Source: Candidatus Omnitrophota bacterium (lineage in GTDB: Bacteria > Omnitrophota > Koll11 > Gygaellales > JAQTUY01). Taken from it: a stretch of DNA of 5,798 nucleotides. Every line of letters starts with the position of its first letter. The stretch's first letter is position 1. The notes beneath the pieces were generated by a model that saw nothing but the letters and a program-made list of their open reading frames with translations, made no database searches and was not told the origin of the DNA. The translations under genes were made by a program, and so were the position numbers. The stretch covers positions 1 to 5,798 of the forward strand of contig JAQTUY010000104.1 in NCBI GenBank assembly GCA_028707105.1, in the 5' to 3' direction. Of the stretch, positions 1-3,988 are shown piece after piece.

Positions 1-184
1 CTATAACTCGCTCGGCCAGACAACTTCCTATACCGTTAAAAGCAGCGACGCGCAGGGTACTTTCTCTTCCTGGTATGATTATTCCAACAGGACCTACAAT
101 TCCAGCGGCTCGGTCACGAGCTACGATTGGGTAAAAAAAGACCAAAGCGGCAATGTCATATCCAGCGGCCACTGGCAAGCTTAA
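1..184 (+). CDS. C-terminal end of a repeat-containing surface-type protein (5' partial)
   Basis: An open frame enters from the left edge (first full codon at base 2) and stops with TAA at 182-184, giving 60 residues. The composition is rich in Ser, Tyr, Asn, Gly and Thr, with almost no aliphatic residues. Two imperfect repeats of about 31 residues are visible: the first begins YNSLGQTTSY at residue 1, the second YNSSGSVTSY at residue 32. Each continues through Lys/Asp/Gln to a Gly, then a Ser-Ser and a Trp. This resembles YD/RHS-type or similar beta-strand repeats of secreted or surface proteins, although the fragment is too short to assign a family. No terminator is obvious before the pilin-like gene 58 bp downstream, so co-transcription is possible. 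The function is not recognised; the reading frame itself is well supported by the repeat. Confidence 0.75.
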   Translation, partial: YNSLGQTTSYTVKSSDAQGTFSSWYDYSNRTYNSSGSVTSYDWVKKDQSGNVISSGHWQA

Positions 185-242
185 TGACTTTCGCGCCTGC
201 CATATTATGGATCCGTGATCTAAAAATACGCGGGGTATCAAG

Positions 243-443
243 ATGACAAACAGAAGCGTTAGAGGTTGGACTTATGTGGAAATAATAATGGTATTGGTGA
301 TCCTGGGGATAATTATGGTTATCGCCGTACCCAAATTCATAAATTTCAGGGCCGATGCTGAAAAAGCGGCGGAAGAAGCGACAATAGGAGCCGTACAGGC
401 GGGGATAACTATATATAACGCGGCCGAACAGGCGAGACAATAA
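243..443 (+). CDS. Short type IV pilin-like protein
   Basis: A 66-residue protein with a textbook class III signal. A short basic leader ends at Gly8, followed by Trp9 (mature +1), Glu13 (mature Glu5) and a hydrophobic helix from about residues 14-29 ending in AVPKF. Prepilin peptidase should cut after Gly8 and methylate the new N-terminus, leaving a 58-residue mature subunit for a type IV pilus or type II secretion pseudopilus. The rest is one Ala/Glu-rich amphipathic helix; the usual globular beta domain is absent. The length resembles the short pilins of Geobacter rather than the usual 130-170 residues. Trp replaces the common Phe at +1. A weak GGGG lies about 8-11 nt before the ATG. The stop is 7 bp from the convergent lipoprotein gene. 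Family call is firm; the filament it joins is unknown. Confidence 0.88.
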   Translation: MTNRSVRGWTYVEIIMVLVILGIIMVIAVPKFINFRADAEKAAEEATIGAVQAGITIYNAAEQARQ

Positions 444-450
444 GAGTATA

Positions 451-690
451 TTATTCTGTAGGCGGCTGCGCGGGTTCCTGAAGATTCACGATTTTTTGCG
501 TTTGTTTTTCGATCCTTTCCAGCTCTTGCATCTTACGCATGTCATCTTCAAGTTTTTGTGTTTCTTTAATGGTCGATTCCGCCTGCGCGCGGCTTTTCAT
601 TTTTTTTAAGGCCGCGTTTTTTTCATTGCTGCACCCGGCAATAAGAAGCGCCACACCCAGACAACCGATCACCAATAATTTTTTTCCCAT
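451..690 (-). CDS. Small coiled-coil lipoprotein
   Basis: A 79-residue protein with a clear lipoprotein signal: Met-Gly-Lys-Lys, a hydrophobic stretch at residues 5-18, and lipobox LIAGC with the acylated Cys at residue 20. The residue after Cys is Ser, which under the E. coli Lol rule would favour the outer membrane; whether that rule holds here is unknown. The 60-residue mature chain is almost entirely charged helix (Lys, Glu, Gln, with spaced Leu/Met/Ile from about residue 28 to 70), suggesting a coiled coil, and ends in a Pro-rich tail (QPPTE). Size and architecture recall Braun's Lpp, but there is no C-terminal Lys for peptidoglycan attachment and no sequence match that I recognise. The start is fixed by the signal peptide. 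It has its own promoter and lies divergent to the M48 gene. Function unknown. Confidence 0.85.
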   Translation of the reverse strand: MGKKLLVIGCLGVALLIAGCSNEKNAALKKMKSRAQAESTIKETQKLEDDMRKMQELERIEKQTQKIVNLQEPAQPPTE

Positions 691-725
691 GCTTTTATTA
701 AAACAGAATGGGCCGTATTTGTCAA
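691..725 (-). promoter_or_regulatory. Sigma70-type promoter of the lipoprotein gene, close to leaderless
   Basis: Reading the minus strand, a perfect -35 TTGACA (725-720) is followed by a 17-bp spacer and a -10 TTTAAT (702-697, 5 of 6 consensus). Only six bases (AAAAGC) separate the -10 box from the ATG at 690-688. Initiation about 7 nt after the -10 box would fall on or next to the A of the start codon, giving a leaderless mRNA. This agrees with the lack of any Shine-Dalgarno sequence. The -35 box lies 10 bp from the divergent M48 start codon. Confidence 0.7.
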
Positions 726-734
726 TGATTAAAT

Positions 735-1853
735 ATGAACGATAAAGCCATTTCCCCCGCGAAGCGTTATTCCACTATCAAGTATGTTTTCGGGATATCG
801 GATACATTCACCCTGGTAATACTCTTGTTGGTATTTCACTTTTCCGGGTTTTCTTCTCTTCTGGCCGGGGCGCTCGGCAGGCTGGCCGGGAATTATTACC
901 TGGCGCTGGCCGGCTATCTTTGCGTCGTCTACGCTGTTTATTACATCATTGATCTCCCCTCTAATTTTTACCGCTCTTTTATGCTGGAGCATCAGTTCCA
1001 TCTTTCCGATCAAAAGGCCGGAGATTGGCTGCGCGACGTGTGCAAAAGCTTTGTCATCTCCCTGGTAATATTTATTATCCTGACGGAGGCGTTTTACCTG
1101 GCGATGAATATATTTCCCGGTGATTGGTGGGTTGTTTCCTCGCTGTTCTGGGTTTTTTTCAGCGTAGTCTTAGCCAGGCTTACCCCGGTCCTCCTGATAC
1201 CGCTATTTTTTAAGTACAAGCCTCTGAGCGATACGGCCTTGAAAAGCCGCATCTTAGGCCTCGCCGAAAAGATGAAGGTCAAGCTTCTGGATGTCTTTGA
1301 GATAGATTTCAGTAAAAAGACGCTGAAAGCTAACGCGGCATTTGTCGGGGTGGGCAAGACCAAGCGCGTGATTTTGGCGGATACATTAAAGGATAAATAC
1401 AGCTATGACGAAATAGAGGTGATCCTGGCGCATGAATTTTCGCATTACCGCCTGAAGCATCTTTTGCTGTTGATGTCGATCAACGCGGTGGTGATAGTCG
1501 TTTCTTTCTACCTGATCTTTGTCAGCGGCCCTTATGCCGTTAAGGCGTTTTCTTTGGGCGCGCTTTCCGATATCGCGTCATTTCCCCTGATCGCTCTGTA
1601 TATGGCCGTTATGGGTATTATTTGCGCGCCTTTAACCAATTATTTATCGCGTTGTTTTGAGCGTGACGCCGACAGGATGGCTTTGGAAGTCACGGGATTA
1701 AAGGAAGCGTTTATTTCGACTATGCGCAAGCTGGCCGAGCAGAATCTCGCCGACAGCGACCCCGCCCCGATAATAAAGATATTCTTTTTTGATCACCCGC
1801 CGATAAGCGAGCGCATTGAAATGGCTAAGCGTTTTCCTCAAATCCCAAAATGA
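735..1853 (+). CDS. Integral-membrane M48 metalloprotease, Ste24-like (CAAX protease 1 family)
   Basis: A 372-residue membrane zinc protease. The N-terminal M48 domain has hydrophobic segments near residues 22-46, 55-73, 104-125 and 131-158, with the family motif DLP at 73-75 followed by Phe/Tyr-rich residues and Glu85. The catalytic domain carries HEFSH at 233-237 (zinc ligands His233 and His237, catalytic Glu234) and the third zinc ligand Glu309 in ERDAD (309-313). Further hydrophobic segments lie at about 243-265 and 280-303. The C-terminal DHPPISERI (353-361) matches the conserved HPP..ER signature. All catalytic residues are present. Eukaryotic Ste24 processes prenylated proteins; bacterial members more likely act in membrane-protein quality control, so the substrate is unknown. 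In-frame TGA at 726-728 makes this ATG the only sensible start; no Shine-Dalgarno is seen. The 3' end overlaps convergent lpxB by 29 bp. Confidence 0.93.
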   Translation: MNDKAISPAKRYSTIKYVFGISDTFTLVILLLVFHFSGFSSLLAGALGRLAGNYYLALAGYLCVVYAVYYIIDLPSNFYRSFMLEHQFHLSDQKAGDWLRDVCKSFVISLVIFIILTEAFYLAMNIFPGDWWVVSSLFWVFFSVVLARLTPVLLIPLFFKYKPLSDTALKSRILGLAEKMKVKLLDVFEIDFSKKTLKANAAFVGVGKTKRVILADTLKDKYSYDEIEVILAHEFSHYRLKHLLLLMSINAVVIVVSFYLIFVSGPYAVKAFSLGALSDIASFPLIALYMAVMGIICAPLTNYLSRCFERDADRMALEVTGLKEAFISTMRKLAEQNLADSDPAPIIKIFFFDHPPISERIEMAKRFPQIPK

Positions 1854-2967
1854 TCCGGGCGGCCCTTTCGCTCGCGCCTTTTTCCCCGAGCAGAGGCTTT
1901 ACCTTTAGAAGCGAGGCCTTCATTTTTTTCAGTTCCCCGGGATCAGTGAGGATGCGCAGGACTTCCGAAGCGATCTTTTCCGCTTTGGCGTCGAATTGCA
2001 GGAATTCGGGGATGATCTTTTTCTTGAAAAGTATATTGACTATCCCCACATAGGGCAGCTTGACCAGCATTCTGACTACCGCCCAGGTAACGAAAGCCAC
2101 TTTGTATATCAGGACCATCGGGGTACCCAGTATCGCGCTTTCCAGCGTCGCGGTTCCCGATGCGACGATGGCGAAGTCCGCGGCCGCCACCCCTTCGTAA
2201 GTCACTCCGGTGAGGATATGCGCGGGTAAATGACGACCGCGCGTTATTTTCTTGAATACCCCTTCTTTTACCGCCGCGCAGCGCAGTATCAGGAATTGAA
2301 CGTCACCCAGCCTTTCTTTTAATATTTTGGCGGTATCCAGCATTACAGGAAGGAGGTTCTTTACTTCGCTGGCGCGCGAGCCGGGCAGCAGGGCAATGGT
2401 GTATCGGGAGGCGGGGATATTGAATTTATCGGATAATTCCTTTTTGTTTAAAGCGGGAACAACAATATCCAGAAGGGGATTACCGGCGAAAGAAACGGGA
2501 ATACCTTCTTTTCTGTAGATCTCCCTTTCAAACGGGAAGATGACGATCATCCTGGAAACAACTTCTTTGATGGTCCTTAGCCTTTTTTTCTTCCAGGCCC
2601 AGACCTGCGGGCTGATATAGTAGATGACCGGGATATTCCTTTTTTTCAGCTCCTTTGCCAGCCTCAGGTTGAAATCCGGATAATCTACCAGGATCGCCAG
2701 GTCGCAATGCGCCTGGTCTATTTCTTTGAGCAGGCCGTCGAATATCTTTTTGAATTTTGGCAGGGACCTGGCCACTTCAAGGTAACCCATAACCGCCATC
2801 TCGACGATATCGCGGTAAAGTTTCACCCCTTCGGAGCGCATTTTCTCGCCCCCCAGGCCGAAGAACCTTGTTTTGGGCTCTTTTTCTTTGATCGCCCTGA
2901 CCAGATGAGAGGCGTAAAGCTCGCCTGACGCCTCGCCGGCGACAATAAGGATATTTTTCTCTGCCAT
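1825..2967 (-). CDS. lpxB: Lipid-A-disaccharide synthase LpxB
   Basis: A 380-residue glycosyltransferase (family GT19), close to E. coli LpxB (382). It joins UDP-diacylglucosamine to lipid X to form the lipid A disaccharide, acting peripherally on the cytoplasmic face of the inner membrane. Motifs in order: GEASGE at 11-16, AVMGYLEV at 58-65, DYPDFN at 95-100, SPQVWAW at 119-125, FPFE at 144-147, GNPLLD at 162-167, LPGSRASEV at 194-202, SGTATLE at 270-276 and PEFLQ at 320-324. All the signature motifs I know for the family are present. An ATG 30 bp upstream (2997) would add MGKGLCYYRS, which does not look like LpxB. The 2967 start fits family length and sits 6 nt after a -10 box. No Shine-Dalgarno is present. 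The 3' end overlaps the convergent protease gene by 29 bp. Confidence 0.96.
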   Translation of the reverse strand: MAEKNILIVAGEASGELYASHLVRAIKEKEPKTRFFGLGGEKMRSEGVKLYRDIVEMAVMGYLEVARSLPKFKKIFDGLLKEIDQAHCDLAILVDYPDFNLRLAKELKKRNIPVIYYISPQVWAWKKKRLRTIKEVVSRMIVIFPFEREIYRKEGIPVSFAGNPLLDIVVPALNKKELSDKFNIPASRYTIALLPGSRASEVKNLLPVMLDTAKILKERLGDVQFLILRCAAVKEGVFKKITRGRHLPAHILTGVTYEGVAAADFAIVASGTATLESAILGTPMVLIYKVAFVTWAVVRMLVKLPYVGIVNILFKKKIIPEFLQFDAKAEKIASEVLRILTDPGELKKMKASLLKVKPLLGEKGASERAARIILGFEENA

Positions 2968-3002
2968 ACTACGATAATAACAAAGCCCCTTTCCCATTGC
3001 AA
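2968..3002 (-). promoter_or_regulatory. Candidate lpxB promoter, close to leaderless
   Basis: On the minus strand, TTGCAA (3002-2997, 4 of 6 to TTGACA) is followed by a 17-bp spacer, then TATTAT (2979-2974, 5 of 6 to TATAAT). Six bases separate the -10 box from the lpxB ATG at 2967. Geometry matches the lipoprotein promoter exactly (17-bp spacer, 6 nt to the start codon), again predicting a leaderless mRNA. The palindromic TTGCAA is shared with the divergent plus-strand promoter. Confidence 0.5.
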
Positions 3003-3024
3003 CTAAATTCTTCTTTGGTATAAT
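2997..3024 (+). promoter_or_regulatory. Extended -10 promoter driving the DUF3108-like gene leader
   Basis: A perfect -10 TATAAT (3019-3024) preceded by TGG (3016-3018) forms an extended -10 element (TGnTATAAT). A 16-bp spacer upstream lies TTGCAA (2997-3002), a 4 of 6 match to the -35 consensus and self-complementary, so it can also serve the minus-strand lpxB promoter. Transcription should start near 3031, giving a leader of about 150 nt before the ATG at 3182. Confidence 0.65.
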
Positions 3025-3075
3025 ATCAGCTTAAAGAATGATGATATTACCCCTGTGGTGATGGAGGCGACATAG

Positions 3076-3083
3076 AAGGAGGT
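3076..3083 (+). promoter_or_regulatory. Strong Shine-Dalgarno sequence with no adjacent start codon
   Basis: AAGGAGGT matches the 16S anti-Shine-Dalgarno sequence over all eight bases. No ATG, GTG or TTG follows at usual spacing. The next plausible start is the ATG at 3182, 98 nt downstream, with two adjacent hairpins filling nearly all the gap. If both fold, the site and the ATG would be brought close together; alternatively the site is a relic or coincidence. Confidence 0.5.
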
Positions 3084-3121
3084 ATCCCGCTTTTTAACAA
3101 GAGAAGAGATTAAAGCGGGAT
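3084..3121 (+). repeat. Inverted repeat forming a 10-bp hairpin in the leader
   Basis: ATCCCGCTTT (3084-3093) is perfectly complementary to AAAGCGGGAT (3112-3121), with an 18-nt purine-rich loop. The downstream sequence is TAATTCG, not a U-tract, so a terminator is unlikely. The stem begins directly after the Shine-Dalgarno sequence and abuts the next hairpin. Confidence 0.7.
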
Positions 3122-3180
3122 TAATTCGCGCATATAACTTACGTCGGATTTTAAGCCTCCGTAAGTTATGCGCTCATTAA
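3121..3180 (+). repeat. 60-nt imperfect palindrome bounded by TTAA, directly before a start codon
   Basis: The arms pair as TTAAT (3121-3125) with ATTAA (3176-3180), GCGCAT (3128-3133) with ATGCGC (3168-3173), AACTTACG (3136-3143) with CGTAAGTT (3160-3167), and GG (3146-3147) with CC (3156-3157): 21 bp in all. The stem is interrupted by two symmetric TC/TC internal loops and a 2-nt bulge (3134-3135), with an 8-nt loop. TTAA occurs at both outer ends. It could be a regulatory RNA hairpin, an operator-like inverted repeat, or a small REP- or MITE-like palindromic element; only one copy is visible here. Confidence 0.75.
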
Positions 3181-3181
3181 T

Positions 3182-3913
3182 ATGAAACGGATATTATACT
3201 TATTCATAGTAGTCTTTATTTTAGCGGTTATTATTTTATCGGCAGTTTTTCGGGTTAAGCCTCATCCTCAGCCTCCGGCGCAAGCCGATCTTGTCGTAAA
3301 ACGCACCAGTGAAAGGATTTCTTATACTATAAGCCCTCTGAAGGGAACAGCGCAGTACAGGGAGGCGGGCCTGGTTCAGCTGGACGGAAAACCCGCCCAG
3401 CTGGTGATCTTTGAGACTCATGTCGGGGGTTTTAACGATGTCGAAAAGATCTATAGCGACCCGGTAAGCTTTTTGGTGCTCAAGGTGGACCGGGATGTCT
3501 CCGGTTGGTTCGGCAAGGAACATATTATTGAGGAATACGACCAGAGCAATTTTACAGTCAGGATAAGCAAGTTCAAAGGTAAAAAAAAGACCGAAGAAAC
3601 CCTGCTCAAGGCCGACGGGCCGATCTATAACGCCATAATCCTTCCTTTTCATCAACGTAAGGCCGTTCCTTTTAGTAAAGGATGGACGCGGACTTTCAGG
3701 ATCCCCAGGAAGATCGAGGTCAAGCTTTCGGCGATCGAGAAAATAGAGGTAGGCGGGCGCTCCTATGAGGCATACCGCTTTAGCGGGACGCCCGGCCAGT
3801 TCGATTTTTGGATAAACAAGAATGATCCCCACGTTCCTCTAAAAATAAAAGGGGGAGGGGTTTTTAAATATTCCCTGCTGATTAATGGATATAGCAGGGA
3901 AAATAGCCTGTAA
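3182..3913 (+). CDS. Membrane-anchored DUF3108-like protein
   Basis: A 243-residue protein with a Lys-Arg start and one hydrophobic segment (residues 4-23), followed by a Pro-rich linker (27-33). This is consistent with an uncleaved signal anchor holding the rest in the periplasm. From about residue 44 (ERISYTISP) onward the layout resembles DUF3108. A strand-rich core is followed by an ILPF segment (153-156) and a KGW...TFRIPRK region (166-177). A GGRSYEAYRFSG strand pair (191-202) precedes the C-terminal FWINKNDPHVPLKI (209-222), matching the family's 'W...D...P.KI' ending. No catalytic residues are known for this family. A TAA at 3152-3154 in frame limits the start to this ATG, which lacks a nearby Shine-Dalgarno. 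Its position between lpxB and an msbA homologue suggests an envelope or lipid A related role. Family placement is from memory of motif spacing. Confidence 0.82.
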   Translation: MKRILYLFIVVFILAVIILSAVFRVKPHPQPPAQADLVVKRTSERISYTISPLKGTAQYREAGLVQLDGKPAQLVIFETHVGGFNDVEKIYSDPVSFLVLKVDRDVSGWFGKEHIIEEYDQSNFTVRISKFKGKKKTEETLLKADGPIYNAIILPFHQRKAVPFSKGWTRTFRIPRKIEVKLSAIEKIEVGGRSYEAYRFSGTPGQFDFWINKNDPHVPLKIKGGGVFKYSLLINGYSRENSL

Positions 3914-3950
3914 GCCGTCTTTTGCCGCGTTTTTTGAGCCTCTTTTCGCC

Positions 3951-3979
3951 TCGACAAATATCTTATAATATGCTATCAT
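3951..3979 (+). promoter_or_regulatory. Promoter(s) of the msbA-like gene in the 75-bp gap
   Basis: TCGACA (3951-3956, 5 of 6 to TTGACA), a 17-bp spacer, and TATCAT (3974-3979, 5 of 6) preceded by TGC, forming an extended -10. Only 9 nt separate the -10 box from the ATG at 3989, so the mRNA would have about 3 nt of leader. A perfect TATAAT at 3964-3969 is an alternative -10 with a poor -35; it would give about 13 nt of leader. No Shine-Dalgarno precedes the ATG. The msbA gene may therefore be transcribed separately as well as by read-through. Confidence 0.55.
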
Positions 3980-3988
3980 TGTAAAACT

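Larger units (their letters stand above)
3031..3181 (+). promoter_or_regulatory. Structured 5' leader of the DUF3108-like gene
   Basis: About 150 nt between the predicted start site and the ATG at 3182 hold, in order: a GGAGGC (3063-3068), an AAGGAGGT (3076-3083), a 10-bp hairpin (3084-3121) and a long imperfect hairpin (3121-3180). I recognise no known riboswitch class. No hairpin is followed by a U-tract, so it does not read as a rho-independent terminator. It could be a translational control leader, a non-coding RNA, or simply a site where a palindromic element has inserted. Confidence 0.45.

Noticed and set aside
200..234. Promoter or short palindromes between the repeat protein and the pilin
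   Set aside because: TATTAT at 203-208 has only a 3 of 6 -35 partner, and GATC-CGT-GATC is too small a stem to support a call.
441..520. Frameshift at the end of the pilin-like gene hiding a lost globular domain
   Set aside because: One other frame stays open past the stop, but it runs antisense to the well-supported lipoprotein gene and shows no pilin-like sequence.
1851..1870. GGGCGGCCC near the protease stop as a terminator stem
   Set aside because: The stem would be 4 bp with a one-base loop, which cannot fold, and it lies inside lpxB coding sequence.
2968..2997. Upstream ATG at 2997 extending LpxB by ten residues (MGKGLCYYRS)
   Set aside because: The extension does not resemble LpxB N-termini, the 380-residue form fits the family, and a -10 box lies inside the extension, 6 nt before the 2967 ATG.
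3020..3025. TATTAT on the minus strand overlapping the plus-strand TATAAT, as a symmetric bidirectional -10
   Set aside because: No -35 match lies 16-18 bp upstream on the minus strand, and a better lpxB -10 box exists at 2979-2974.
3038..3075. Tiny open frames in the leader (ATG at 3038, seven codons; GTG at 3055, six codons)
   Set aside because: Too short to test, with no convincing ribosome site and no run of regulatory codons as in attenuator peptides.
3236..3832. 198-codon open frame on the minus strand
   Set aside because: It lies wholly antisense to the DUF3108-like gene and shows no recognisable domain, signal or ribosome site; a composition-driven shadow.
3914..3950. T-rich stretch after the DUF3108-like gene as a rho-independent terminator
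   Set aside because: I found no GC-rich stem directly before the T runs.
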